A DNA stretch of 64,000 bases from Gnetum montanum (GCA_015680685.1 MNCI01004656.1:594187-658186); one strand, 5' to 3'; positions 1-12,175 are shown, counted from the stretch's first letter. Program-made: numbers and translations. Notes: a model not told the origin generated them from the sequence alone.

Positions 1-1087
1 TACATGAAAAATGTGGAGAATATGCCAACATTATTAGAGGAAGAACCCTAATGAACCAAGAAGTAGGATAGAACACCCTTAGACAATTGGAAAGAATGGT
101 TGAAGAGAATAAGGATGAGAACTCAACTGCTAATCATGTGTATCAAAGGAACATTTGCCTATATGATTTTCCCAAAGGTCAATGCCCAATATTGTCACAT
201 TTACATGAGCATTGGGGAAGAATCTTACATCTAGAGTTCATACAAAAATACCATGTTCAATCGTAGTGGCAAAAACCCCAGTCATGGGGGAGGCCACCGT
301 CATATTGGTCACACCCTTCCTACCATCTAGACTTAAGCGCTTATTAGATTCAACATCTTATTTCCCCAACTGGGTCAACATCCTCTATATTACCACATCA
401 TTATCATTCTCCTAAGTACTATTAACCATCCATGTCCTCCCCCATAAGATTACCACCTCATGTTCCTTGTACTTCTCTTCACCCTCAATATTCTCACACT
501 GCACCTCCTTCTACATCACCGTTGGTTATGCTAGAAATTGTTGCATCATAGCACCAGCGCACGAATGTTACTTGTGCTACTACTTTCAACCACAGTGGGA
601 ATCCTCCACAACATCGAAGTCATCCCTTCTTTAGACATGATCATAGAAAGGGAAACATAGTTTCGAGACCACTGCATCCTCCCACTCAGCAAAAGTTTAG
701 CATTGTAATGCATCTTTCTCCTCAAACCCAAAGCCTCATGTTACCTTATCAAGGCCACCAATCAATACTCCAACAACCATGCAGCCTAATGAATATAACC
801 ACATAGGAAGACATATTGATCCTTACATACCATCTTGCAGTCAAGGGTGCCATAGTGGCTCAACCCCTTATCAATTAACCACATCTTATAACTTGCCCTA
901 CTATGTCAACTTTAATCAAGTGTGTGAACCTGAATTTGGGTACATTCCAAACACCCCATCAAAAGACACCCAATGGTTTGGATATGACCAGGTCCCAATA
1001 TTTCCAAAATGCATGGATCCCAACCTTCCATTTATTAATTCTTGCCATGATCAAAAGTTTAGTTATGGGGGATATCCTCCATTCTAA
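1..1087 (+). pseudogene. gag, C-terminal part, copy A1
   Basis: This is the C-terminal third of the family A gag (nucleocapsid plus a Pro/Ser/Tyr-rich tail). The zinc-knuckle region is at 147-186. Compared with A5, its first Cys has become Arg (147-149) and its His has become Phe, so the knuckle is dead. The tail keeps the family ending FSYGGYPPF directly before the stop at 1085-1087. The last stretch is open from 779. Earlier parts carry stops and shifts. Gag would coat and package the RNA in cytoplasmic particles, but this copy cannot encode a working one. Confidence 0.85.
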
Positions 1088-2496
1088 TAAGCAGAATTAA
1101 TAAATATTTTTTCTTTTCTTTAATTTGACAATTTTCTGTTTTCCAGTTTTTCATATTTCAATTTGATGTTTTATCTTTTTTTCTTTTTGAGGGTAATCTC
1201 ATTGGTAAATAAAATACTTATGTGACCCATTGGTTGAGGTGTTATTCTATGATATCAAGTCTAAAGTGACTAATTATTTAGACAGTGAGCCCACAACATC
1301 CACCTATCCATTCTATTAATAAGAGGTTCTACTCTGGGTACAATGATTTTCTTGTCATCATGAAAACGTAAAAGTAATTTTGTGTTCATTATGCCTAGAT
1401 CAAAGAATGATGGACTAAGAAGGAATGGCTAGGGGGTGACATCAAGGGGACTTGTGGATTCTCTTTGGTGACATCTGTAGGTGCTATCATGCAGCCTGGT
1501 TGTACTAAGATCCTTGTAGATCTAATGAAAAATGTGAGTAAGAGTAATAAAAGCACTCAATAAAGAAACTCAATGCTATTCTAAAGGGTCCCACTGGAAA
1601 GACATGCACCCATGCCTAAAGGTTGGTGGATTCTCTGGTTCATTGTTGAAAGGAACATAGTGCCAAAGTGGCTTGAAAAAAAAAGGAAAGAGAGTGTGCC
1701 AAAGTGGCCAAGCAAAAAGTATGCTACAAGGAAATTCCAAATCACTACTCCCTTGCACAAAACGCTAAGTGATCACACACCTTGCTATCATGATGCTCTT
1801 ATGGTTGTCCATCATTGGTTGAAACAATGTGATGTCACTAATCGAAGGAATGGACTTGGTCTTGATTTTGGAGCAATGGGCTAATGACACATTAATCACA
1901 CCCTACACTAAAGATTCATTGTGCTCTAGGTTAGTTATCTCATGTTTCAATCTCTAAAATCCCTTCTATAATTCGCCTCATCTTGCTATTCATGTATTTG
2001 TGACTCATGTCTTGTGTAGCATTGAATTCATATCTCATCATGGTGCTATCTACATGTGTGTGTTTTATGCAACTGGTGGGGATTACATTTAAACCTTTTA
2101 GTGCCTACAGACATTTTTAGGCATGGTTACATAAGGACATCATAGATAGGAACCTTCTTTGGGGAGGACCCACTTGTGTAACCTTTGTAATTTACGCTCA
2201 TTACACATCATCATCACATCATTTTATATCCTCCGAGTACTTCATTGCCAAATCTATTCTTTCCTTTGTCATTATTTTATCAAACGTTCCTCAAAACAAT
2301 TATATGTCCTTTATGTGTCACCTAAAAAAATTAGGTCTGACATTAAACTTTTAAGGCAACTTCCTTGAAAAAATTTCTAACTCTAAAATCACACTAAGCA
2401 AAGAATTCAACATTTATTAAAGGCAATGAGTAAGGTATGAAATAATTGAACTTCTTTCAATAACCTTAGTAACAATTTATCTTTGTGTGATTATAG
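1088..2496 (+). other. gag-ORF2 spacer of A1, short form
   Basis: This non-coding spacer of about 1.4 kb is shared with A5 in the same order. It holds an AATAAA at 1208-1213 just after gag. It ends in a branch-point and acceptor-like block (TTAGTAAC, then GATTATAG) immediately before the ORF2 start. The GATATC/TATATATA block present in A2, A3 and A4 is absent here. Confidence 0.7.
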
Positions 2497-2935
2497 ATAG
2501 CCCCTAAAAGAGGGCAATAAGAAGGACATTCTCAAGGTGCAACTGAATGCCTAGGGGGAGGTAGAGGGCAAGGACCTCATGTAGAAAATGTAGAGCAGGA
2601 GGCATAATCATTCAGCATCCATTAGGGAACTCCTATCACTGCATAATTTGGCCAAGAAAAATGTAGAGATGTTAGGCTTGGAGCCTATGAAGAGGAACAA
2701 TGACCATTTATGGCATCGTATGTCAAGGCCAACCAAATGTTCCCACAACTGTTGTGTCCATGGGAGGTGCCGACTTCATCGAACATTGGAACATTAGCAT
2801 GGACAGCATAGGATTCCCAAACCAAAGAGGAAAAGCTGTAAGCACTTCTTTAGAGCCATTAAACTTCCAAAACCTAGAGCACAAGACAAGGGGAAGAGAC
2901 CCATGGAGGAACCACCACCACCAGGAACCACATGA
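2497..2935 (+). pseudogene. Shortened ORF2 of A1
   Basis: This is a remnant of the family A second ORF in which about 50 N-terminal residues are joined to about 90 C-terminal residues. The central 770 or so residues seen in A4 are missing, at the same place as in A5. The start codon is ATA where A5 has ATG. The length is one base out of frame, so there is an indel. The C-terminal family motif KGK-PMEEPP is readable just before the stop at 2933-2935. It is not functional. Confidence 0.75.
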
Positions 2936-3102
2936 GTTCTAATAAATCTTGTAATTTTTTTTCTATGTCCCAATTTTGTTGTGTTCAACTCTCCACTGTG
3001 ACATGAATAAATTTCTAGCTAGTTAATAATCCCAAACCTATCCACTGTGTAATCAATGGAACTTGTTCTCATTTTGTTCAACTCAAGGATGAGTTTTCAT
3101 TT

Positions 3103-3115
3103 AGTCATGGGGGTA
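3103..3115 (+). other. Polypurine tract of A1
   Basis: AGTCATGGGGGTA lies directly before the LTR start TGATG at 3116. This is the plus-strand primer site for reverse transcription. The same string, or one change from it, precedes the 3' LTR in A2-A5. Confidence 0.85.
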
Positions 3116-3124
3116 TGATGAACC

Positions 3125-4207
3125 TGTTGATGTCAACACTCCCATGCTCTCATGAGGCCATGATTATCAATGTCTCTATCTCTCTCTCTTAATAACCACA
3201 ATAAAAATCATGCGAGTAGTTTGCTTTTAAACTATTAGGTGGTGGTCATTAATAATGGTAACAATTACGGTTATTAATGGTGACAATTGCAATCATTAAT
3301 GGAAATAGTTACAATTATTAATGGTGATAGTTAAAATCATTAATGGTGATAGTTACAATCATTAATGGTAATGGTTACAATCATTAAAGGCGATAGTTAC
3401 AATCATTAATGGTGGTAGTTACGATAATTAGTGGTGGTGGTTTCGAACATTAATGGTAGACGTTTTGGAAGTTATGGACATAGTGGACACTTAAATTAGA
3501 GAACGTAGACATCATTATGGATGGTTGTAGTGGCTATAAAATCAGTCTAGAGGGGGGGCTTTTAGAGAGGAAGGGGAAGGAAGGGAGTCCCAAATAGGCT
3601 CTAACTATGAATTTGAAGGGGCAGCTTCCTCTACACTAAGCAGCAATTTCCTCTTTTTTTTATAGGCTTCTAATTGATCTTCAAGTAGTGTCCAAGGAAG
3701 GAGCCATTGGCTCAAAATTGGACCCTTGTAGGTCTTCTCAGCAATGGTAGGAGCTTGTCATGGTGGTGTAGATGTGGGTGAACAATCTTCTTCTTTGTGG
3801 CGGTGCACAAAAGGTGGTAAATGACGGTAGGCTTTGAGAACTGTACTTTTTTCCATGTGTGGACTATAGTAGGCAGTCTCTCTCTTTCTCTTTCTCTCTC
3901 TCTCCCTCTCTCGTGATGATCATGGTCTTCCTACCCATCAGTGGATACCATTGGCAATCATGGACCAGCAACATCAGCGAGACCAAGGAAAATTTAGTTC
4001 TTTTAATCACTTATTGCATTGGAGATAATTATTTAATTTAAATTTTAGATTTCTTTCTAGTTTATTATTTTCAAAAGGCCACGTAGCCCTCTCTAGCTAA
4101 GACTATTCTTGGGTTTCCATACCCATACGGGAGGTGCACTAGGCAATAGTCTCCTAAAGCGAGTTTTCTTCCCCGGTGTTGGTGTGACCAAAATTTATGC
4201 ATCAACA
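3125..4207 (+). repeat. 5' LTR of C1
   Basis: This 1083-base LTR begins TGTTGATG and ends CATCAACA, an 8-base terminal inverted repeat. It contains a tandem array at 3246-3463 and a CT-rich tract near 3873-3913. Its last 150 bases match the remnant at 61380-61507. The 3' partner survives only as the final bases before 7255. Confidence 0.88.
3246..3463 (+). repeat. Degenerate minisatellite in the C1 LTR
   Basis: About nine imperfect copies of a roughly 24-base unit, with core GTTACAATCATTAATGGTGA. Units differ by several substitutions each. It lies in the U3 part of the LTR, where repeated enhancer sites are common. Confidence 0.8.
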
Positions 4208-4933
4208 CCTTTTTCATGCTAGAAGGAGGGCATTTCCCCAACCTTTTGTTTATCAGCTTTTCTTGTCATTTCTTTGACCTTTATTATTCCATTTTCTAAA
4301 ATATTTATTTTCTGTTGTTTTCCAGTCCCTATTTCTATTTTTCAAAATTTCATTTTCCTTATTTAAAACTTATTTTATTTAAAATTTCTATTTTCAGCCA
4401 TTATCTTGGAAAAGCTTTTTAAAGAATTTTTGAGCCCTTTATTTCCTATTCTCAAAAGTTCATTTCTTGAAAACTTTCAAGTCTCATCACCCATTTTTCT
4501 TTAATCTCTTTCGTTGTTTTTTTTTTAAAATCCTTATTTCCCAATCCCATTTTTGAATTTGCATTTTGGTGATCCTTACCTTAGTCCTGAGTTAGGTATG
4601 GTGGTTTTATTTTATTATGCAATTTTAATTTTATTTTCCTAAAATCTTCCATTCTATTGTTTTCCCTTTTGATTTTGTAAGTATTGCAATTTTATACATT
4701 TATTTTTCTTTTTTTTTAAAAAGTAGCATATTTTAGTGTTTTTCTTTATCAAAAAATTTCTATTTCAATATTTTCTTTTCTTTTATGCAATTTTATAGTT
4801 TTTATATTTTATAGTTTTTTTTATGAGTGAACTCTCCTCTGCTTCTAACTAACCAATCACTTGTCTCTTCACATTAAGAAAACATCAAGCCTCATGTTTT
4901 TCAAGTTTTATTCCTAGGAGAGCCCAGACTAGG
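4208..4933 (+). other. C1 untranslated leader
   Basis: An AT-rich, T-rich strand with no open frame. I see no convincing tRNA primer match right after the LTR. It ends just before the gag ATG at 4934. The last 50 bases resemble the sequence before the C2 gag start on the other strand. Confidence 0.6.
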
Positions 4934-6547
4934 ATGATAGCCAATCAACCCCTAGCTCCCTTGGTTAGTAACCCCTTTAACTTTACTAACTACCATGACA
5001 TCCCAAAGTCACTCCAAAACATAAATTTGTTCTATGATCCCACAAACCCTTCTAGTGATGCCCACCAACATATACAATGTTTTGAAACCTTACTAGGCAT
5101 CTACAACATTATCCAAAATGATGTGGCATGTAGGGTATTTGTGAAACATTTTAGAACCAAAGCAACCCAATGGTTTTTGATGCTCCCTAATGCCTCCATT
5201 AACTCATGGAAGGAGTTCAAAAATAAGTTTTTGACTCAGTTTGACAAATTCACAAGCCCTGCCATAGCATCTAGCAATTTCACCAACTTAAGAAAGCTAC
5301 CTAGGGAAAATCTTAGGGATTACAACCTGAGATTCCTTCACCAATTGGCCTATGTGCCAAGTGAGATGTGTCCACAACTTGATGGCATCCTCAACTTTTA
5401 CCTTTCTACCATCGATCCATTCTTTACTTATGCCATCAAATCGGACCCTGACATAATAAAAATATAGGTAGCAATGGCTAAAGCTCTGGAGCTACAACAA
5501 ATTACCCTTATGAACAACATTCAAACCCATTTTGGAATAATGAGCGTTAGCAATCCTATGCAACATAGTCCTCTACCAACTTTCTCAATAAAAAACACTA
5601 TGTTCCAAACTCTTGTTCCCCTTCAAATGACTCAACCTATAAATCGCTATTTTCAAGGTCCCACATTTTCTCCATTCCTACCATCTAACACTAGTTTGAA
5701 TGAGGATCAATCAAAGGCCTTAATTCAATCCATCATAAACCCAAATGAGGTACCTAATCCTACTGAACCCCCAACTCAAACGCAAGATCAAATGATCCAA
5801 ATATTAACTTCAGTTCAAAAACTTTCGAATGAAGTAGTTAAACTAAATCAAAATAGAAACAAGGGTCCTATACAACCAGAAAAGCCTAGTTCATTAGTCA
5901 ATGACAATTATTACCACCTCCATAAAACTAGACAACATTCTAAGAAGACTTGTCCCCAATTTTCAGCATTTTTTTGCGACAACACCCAAGGTCAAAAAAA
6001 TGGGAAATCTCCTATTATGGCCCTTAACATACCTCATCAAACAGAAAATGAAGAGGTTTCCTCATTAGAGTAAGTTATGGTAAACAACCCCAACCCACCT
6101 AATGTTTGCTATCATAGATTTAAAGACATCATGAACAACACACAACAACAGACTAGGAATGATCCTTACACTCCTTCAAAAAGAAGAGCTCCTACTCAAA
6201 GTAATACAAATACTCAAATTGAGTCATCCCAAAAAAATGCTCCACAACAATCAAACCCACCTTCTATACTTAGAAGAACTCCACCTCAACAAGAAGCTAA
6301 AGATAAACACAAGACTTACAATCTAGTTGAGGATTTGAAGAAAACAAAAGCTAACATCTCAATGTATGACCTTTTACAATTTAACGAAATGAAAGAGGCA
6401 GTTCAAGAGATAGTTCATACACCTAAAACTAGAAAAGAAACAACCCAAACCCGTGAAAGGAAAGTTCACTTCACAGAAAGTCCTAATACATTATCATCAC
6501 AAAATGTAAATAGTTCTCCCATGTACATGTGCTTCATATTGAGCTAA
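4934..6547 (+). pseudogene. gag of C1, Tat-like Ty3/gypsy
   Basis: One frame runs 538 codons with nonsense codons at 5465-5467 and 6071-6073. Residues 1-175 are a retrotransposon gag (capsid) region, including NINLFYDPTNPSSDAHQHI and a segment ending AYAIKS-like. Around 5910-5960 a nucleocapsid knuckle keeps the spacing of C-x2-C-x4-H-x4-C, but the first two Cys positions read Tyr and His. The end (ANISMYDLLQF) is the stretch that precedes protease in C2. The ATG is supported by alignment with the C2 start at 20588. Gag is a structural protein; this copy is broken. Confidence 0.85.
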
Positions 6548-6551
6548 CTAT

Positions 6552-7240
6552 GTGGGTGAAAACTCATACATAAACCTTTTTATGTACACATATTCTACCC
6601 AATATTATCAAGCTTTTAGGGAATGTGAGAAGATGGATCAAGATACTTTACCATACCACCCATGTGATGGAAGAACTTTTCTTTTCAGTGACCCACCACC
6701 ACTAGGAAATGATAAGGATGTAAGTGAGGTTCTAACTAATGAAATATTAGAGAATGGACCAAATTTTGATGATGACCATTTTTACCTTGATCAAAGGATC
6801 GATTTTTCTGATTTCATGAATTTAAACACTTGGATACTAAGAGTGGATGGTGCCTCTTCCAAGAAAGGATGTGGAGCAGGAATAATGCTTATCTCTCCTA
6901 GTGAAGCTTCTATCCTTAAAGCCATCAATTTTTCACAACCTATGACTAACAACATGGTTGAATATGAAGCACTCGTACATGGGATCAAGTTAGCTCAATA
7001 TTACAACTTGTCCAAGATTAAAATCTATAGTGACTCCCAACTAATAGTAAACCAAGTCAATGGAACCTTTGATAATAAAGATGTCACCATGAAAGCATAT
7101 AAAGCTTAAATTGTTGAATTGTTTAAAGAGTTTGAATATGTAACCATTGAACATGTACCTAAAGAAGAAAATTACATTCCTAATGCACTAGTCCAAATGG
7201 CCATAACTTTGGATGTCCCATTCAAATACAATGCTTGGGA
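6552..7240 (+). pseudogene. RNase H domain (archaeal-like type) of C1
   Basis: After a frame change the sequence reads into a ribonuclease H of the RVT_3 type. Visible positions are the Asp in WILRVDGAS, the Glu in NNMVEYEAL and the Asp in IYSDSQLIVNQV. The fourth acidic position reads Asn (YIPNAL where DAL is usual), and a stop interrupts it at about 7107. In the family this domain would degrade RNA in RNA-DNA hybrids or serve as an added domain beside the gypsy RNase H. It follows gag directly, so protease and RT have been deleted. Beyond 7240 the sequence jumps to the LTR end. Confidence 0.82.
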
Positions 7241-7259
7241 TTTATGCATCAACAGAACC

Positions 7260-8108
7260 ATGAATTGTTAGGCTTTGATATCGAATCCGCGATATTGGGT
7301 ATGCGATATCACAGCCTAGCTAACGATATTGGATACAAGATATTGTGAATATTTTGTAAGCCTATAAATACACATTTGGGTGCACAGGAAGAGAGAAAGT
7401 AGGTCAGTATAGAGGTACAGTCTTTTTGTTCATTTTTAGTTCATCTCAACTCTTTCCCTAGTGCATGCCTATAGTGTAATGATTGTAATTGTATGGAACC
7501 TTTATTCGAGTGTGATGTACTTGGAAATGCACATGATCGATAATAAAGATCAAGGTTACTCCATCATTGCAACATTCACTTAGTTTTAACTACTTAATTA
7601 TTATTCTTATTTATTACTTTCTTAACTAATGTTTGTTTACCTTCCTTTACTATCCCTATTATTAAACATGGAATGAGTACGACTTAATCACAAGCATGTA
7701 AGTGTGACTACCTAGTAACCCACTAGCATATCTAGGAGTGCTCAAGTAATATACACTTGGTAATCCCAGAAGTAGTACACAAGGTTCAAGATGTGTACAG
7801 ATGATTAAGGAAGGATGCTCATTGCACTTAGGCTAGCTTAGATTCTCTTCTCCCACTCCCTCTTAGCTTAAAACAAATTTATTTTCCATTGCCTCTAGGA
7901 GTAGCACTAGTTTAAGCCCACATCATACAGCTCACTCTGGACTAAACCATACATGAAAAAGCAAATACTAGTCTAGGTGGGAAGATAACGAACTATGATC
8001 AACGTGTAATTGTCGAGATACCACAACTAGCTCATCTACAAAGTTTGACCAGATTATGCATGAATGCTCATTCGTAGGTTGAGTGTAGGGGTACCTAGCC
8101 ACTCATCA
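7260..8108 (+). repeat. 3' LTR of A1, main part
   Basis: Together with 3116-3124 this makes an LTR of about 858 bases ending CTCATCA. A GATATC-type cluster lies at about 7275-7345, a TATA box TATAAATA at 7363-7370 and a polyadenylation signal AATAAA at 7542-7547. It matches both LTRs of A5. It is followed at 8109 by the oppositely oriented A2 LTR. Confidence 0.88.
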
Positions 8109-8802
8109 CATGTGATGTTGTTCCTAATTCTATGCTACTCTTCATGACAATAAAGAGATGGATTAATTAAACTAAATGAATAATGGAAAACAAGATGTAA
8201 ACTAGCCTATGGTGATGAGTATCTGCACTTAATCATCCATACACATCTTGGACTTTGTGAAGCTACTTCTAGGATTACCAAGTATACATCACTAGTTGTG
8301 CTAAATGATACACCTCTAGATTACCAAGTATTTACACTTAAATTCTCATGATTAAGGTGTATGCATTCCACTTTATAATAGGAATAGTAAATAACAATAA
8401 ATGAAAATTTTTTACTAAAGAAAGTAGTAAATATTAAAGCAACAATATTAATCTAAGTGGATGCCGCAATGATGGGGGTAATCTCGATCTTTATTGCCAT
8501 TCATGTAATGTGTCCAAGTATGTCACACTTGAACAAAGGTGCCATATGATTACAAACATCACACTATGGGCATGCACTAGGAATAACAGACTTTAAAAGA
8601 GAAGACAGTAAAAATTAAAACTATTTCCTATGGTCTACATGCTACCTCATCTAGAAGCCCAAGTGTAGTATTTATAAGTGAGATTTAGATGAGGTGACAA
8701 TGGGTATCTGACATCACTTATTAGCCCCAACATCAGGTACATGACATCAGGACTCCAATGTTGCATATTTGATGTTAGGGCCCATCAAATCTCAACTCAT
8801 CA
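8109..8802 (-). repeat. 3' LTR of A2, partial
   Basis: It aligns with the A2 5' LTR from about base 200 onward. It ends CTCATCA at 8802, which on the minus strand is the LTR start TGATGAG. The U3 motifs here are of GATGTC/GACATC form (for example near 8708-8775). The missing 200 bases were displaced by A1 rather than lost. Confidence 0.85.
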
Positions 8803-8815
8803 TACCCCCATAACT
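8803..8815 (-). other. Polypurine tract of A2
   Basis: On the minus strand this reads AGTTATGGGGGTA directly before the LTR start. It has T where A1, A3 and A4 have C (AGTCATG). Confidence 0.85.
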
Positions 8816-9002
8816 AAATAAAATCTTGTACTTGAGTTGAACAAAGATGAGGAACAAGTTCTTTACAAAATATTAGGTAGGTATGAGATTATTAACTGAC
8901 TCAAACAATGGACAAAATAACTGACTCTTTGCATGCCATAGTGGTGCAGTACAAAAATGGAACACATTATTATTAAACAAAATAAAAATAAGGCTAGGAA
9001 AC

Positions 9003-11724
9003 TCATGTAGTGCTAGGAGGTACTGGCTCTTCCATCAGTTGCTTCCCTTTGTTACTAGGCTGTTGAAACTTGTATCTATTGAGCAAAGCTTGCAAGTTTC
9101 CTTCCTTTGTCCTTGGGTCATGCATTGTCTAGGCTATTGTGCCGATGTGTGTTGATACTAGTACATTTCAAGGACATGGAAATTGTGGAAACATTTTATT
9201 TGCTTTTATGTATCATGCTACAAACTATTGTCGTTCTTTCTCAAAAGCCCTAGTTTTATCTTTGAGCTCATGATAATTTGTCAATCTATGAGCCAGGTTT
9301 GAGGCTACATCTTTATATCCCTAATAACTATCTTTGACCACCTTCAAATTTGAGTTTGCCACTTACAAATTTTGCAAATCATCTTTTCAATCCACAAACT
9401 CTTTGTCATACAATGAATAGGTGGTCACCACTTGTTTTTCTAGCTCACTTTGGAGATGACCTGTTGTTAACATGGCAAGGTTGGCATATCTAAGATTAGC
9501 CAATGCCATGTACTCTTTTAAATCCTCAATCTGCAAGTCTTTGTCTTTGACTTCCACTTGTTGGACCGTGGGATAACTATCCAAGATGGCCTACCATTTA
9601 GAATTCTATGATGATAAGGAGCTAATGTGGGCCTTGGCCATCTTGATTTCCTTCTCCTTGATTTCCTTATACATGCCAACTTGGTCATGGAAGTGTTCTT
9701 TTAATTTTTCATGCTTTTTGAACTTGTTCTACCATGTGCTAATCTCAATTGCTGACTTTTGATGAATAGCATGTACCTCCTCCATGGAGAGGATTCCATT
9801 CTCCTAGGCCAATCTACTCATAGCTTGGTTGATCCATGCCAATTTTTCTTGCAACTAGTGGACACTTTCCTCCAAGATGTTCTTTTGTTTATATACAGTG
9901 GTCAACTAGGAATTTTCTATAGTGAGCTACTTATTTTATTCTTGGATGGTAGTTAGTTCCTTTTTATATGCATGAAATTGTGCATCTATAGTAGAGGCAT
10001 TTCAAACCATCATCTCCTTCTCTTGCTTCACAACTACTTTCTCCTTTTCTAGCTTGGTAAGCTCCTCTATCTTGAATTCTTCTAGTTGTTTTGGTGCAAC
10101 AAAATGGATAATATCCTATTGTTCAACACATAGGGTAGTCAACTCTTCTTGCAATCTTTGTACCTCAGCTTCTACATGTTCTACCCTAATCTCCATCATG
10201 ACCAACTTTTCTTTGGTGGTGATGAGGTATGACTATGTTGTAGTGACATAGTTGGGGATGTTAAATAGAGTGGTCATTACTTGATCCATCTGTAGCAAGA
10301 AATCAAGCATATTCTCATCCATTGTAAGGGTCATTGAGATTTCAGCTAGCATTTGTGCATCTCTAGTTCTGCTAGATCAGTTTAAGGCAAAATAGGAACA
10401 TTGAATGACTCTTTAATGTGATCAGTGATTACCACTACTGCACCCACTGTATCCTTGTGTTGTAGCACCATAACTATGGAACCTTCTCTAGTTTTCAATA
10501 TGACTTGAAAGGATGTAGTGTTTCCAGAGATCTAGTGTGACCATTGGGATCCCCCTCCTCCTGATTGAGTTAAGATCTCTTCCCTTGTTGAATCAGCTAA
10601 TATGGTGGGCCATACAACGTCATCCATAACCTAGAAGATATTAGCCTCATCCCTACTTACCTAGCTGATGATTTTAGCAATTCTTTGTAGGTGCCTCATC
10701 AACACTTTATAATCCTATGGTGATGGTGGCAAAGCCTATGCTTATGGATGTTACTCAAGCTCTTGTTACATTTCTACTCTTAGTTCTACCTCCTTTTCAG
10801 CTTTTTTCTTCTCACCAGAATCTCTTCTTGGTGCTACGATTTTGAGGAGTTTTGTGAAGGAGGTGTGCTGAGCCTTCCTAGGGATATCATTGGTATATCC
10901 CAAGATTCTAGCAGGCTTGCACAACTTTCTAATTAGATAGGAAAATGGAAGTGTTAGTGTCCCTAACTTCATTTCTTTGAACCACCATTGGATTTTTGTG
11001 AAGTAATATTAGGGAAGGTTGACTACAAATTTTTCCATTAGAATGACACTTTCCCTAGTTGCATAAGTCAAGATTTGATTGAGCCCTTTGGTAGGAAATA
11101 TGTGATGCATTCCAATCTTAGAGTAGGTTCTCTCTTCCAAATTCATTTCATGGTATGACTTGTCTTCTTTGCTATATGCCTACCTTAGCCATAATTTCTT
11201 TGTTTCATGGTCAAATCTAGTGGACAAATGAGTAACCTTAGCCACTTCATTAAGTGGGTTAAGAGCTATAGCAATGACTTTAACTACATAAGAGACATTC
11301 AACCCATAGATATTCATAGTGGTACCTTCATCCTTATTATGCCAAAATTGATAGACTTACCCAAGTACCATTCATCATTTTTTGACAAGATCGGCCATAA
11401 TAGGAACACTTTGAGTTGTGTCTACATTGCTTTAGAACTAAACTTCATAAATAGACTGAAATTCATTCCATAATGACCAAAGCCAATGTGGATATTTTCA
11501 AGTGGCAGCAAGGTAGTTGGGGGGCAATGTGAGACATTGTCTCTATTTGGGAGTCAGTACTTCTTCCACCTCTCCTTAGGCTAATTGCCTAGTAGCAGGG
11601 GCCTCTTAATGGAGATTGAAAGATTGGGCCTCTTGTTTAGCATGTTTCTCATGTTCTCCTTGCTAGTTGTGGCCACCACATGGACATTTAGCAGCTCTCC
11701 AAGAGCACCTCTTTTTGGTGCCAT
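9003..11724 (-). pseudogene. ORF2 of A2, full-length but broken
   Basis: This aligns end to end with the A4 ORF2. The N-terminus starts at ATGGCACC (11724). About 70 residues around 10766-10972 (FSYLIRKLC, GYTNDIPRKA, FTKLLK) match A4 residues near 265-300. A coiled-coil-like part at 9387-9584 includes DLQIEDLKEYMALANLRYAN. The C-terminus keeps a KGK-LMEEP motif before the stop at 9003-9005. Length 2722 is not a multiple of three, and many stops are present. Role unknown: it lies downstream of gag, where some retroelements carry an extra gene. See A4 for the fuller description. Confidence 0.75.
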
Positions 11725-12175
11725 TTGCAATCAAGAAAAAATCAAGTTTTACCAAGGTTATGTTTATTATCATTAATCATTTGATACCTTGCTCATAATC
11801 TTAGTTCATTGAGCTCATAATGCATATGATGGTAGGATTAGGAAAATTTTTAAGAAAAGTCCCCCAAAAATTGTCTATCTCTTCTATGACCCATCGTAGC
11901 TAGTTCCTTTTCTTGTTTGCTGAAAAGTATTTCTAACTATTTCTTGTGGCTTAAAATAATGGTTATGGACCTATGGGTTACAAAAATTGGACATTTGGAA
12001 TTACTGTTAGTGATTTTGCATTATAATTCCTAAGGTTTCTTTTAACATCCTTACCCTTATGATACCTTCCAAGTGATAGCAAATTTTAGCAAATCAGTGC
12101 AAAGTTTGCATGTAAGCACCCCCCATAACTAAGTTGAACACTATAGGTTCAGATTGATTTAAATAGCACAGAAAT
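11725..12175 (-). other. A2 spacer just upstream of ORF2
   Basis: On the minus strand this contains a purine tract AGTTATGGGGGG (about 12116-12130), very like the true polypurine tract of this copy. It ends in CTTGATTGCAA before the ORF2 ATG, where other copies have an intact acceptor-like YAG. It has no open frame. Confidence 0.6.

Larger units (their letters stand above)
3125..7254 (+). mobile_element. Family C copy C1, internally deleted Tat-like element
   Basis: C1 has a 5' LTR from 3125 to 4207, then leader, gag and one RNase H domain. It ends at 7254 with only about the last 14 bases of a 3' LTR (TTTATGCATCAACA). A 5-bp target duplication GAACC flanks it (3120-3124 and 7255-7259), and removing the element restores the A1 LTR. 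Protease, reverse transcriptase, the first RNase H, integrase and nearly all of the 3' LTR are gone. The family is known elsewhere for a second, archaeal-type RNase H, which is the domain kept here. Confidence 0.88.
1..8108 (+). mobile_element. Family A copy A1, short type, 5' part outside the window
   Basis: This is a pol-less LTR retrotransposon read left to right: the end of gag, a spacer, a shortened ORF2, a polypurine tract and the 3' LTR. Its right end CTCATCA is at 8108. The 3' LTR is split by C1: bases 3116-3124 are its first nine and 7260-8108 the rest. The base order matches A5 throughout, so the assignment is firm. It appears to be inserted in the 3' LTR of A2, because A2 sequence resumes at 8109 about 200 bases into that LTR. 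The missing A2 bases and the 5' part of A1 would then lie left of the window. Confidence 0.88.

Noticed and set aside
3246-3463. Tandem units as a CRISPR array
   Set aside because: Units are contiguous and degenerate with no spacers; it lies in an LTR of a plant element.
8095-8115. Apparent inverted LTR-LTR junction as a rearrangement
   Set aside because: Insertion of A1 into the A2 LTR explains it without deletion, since A2 resumes at LTR base 200.
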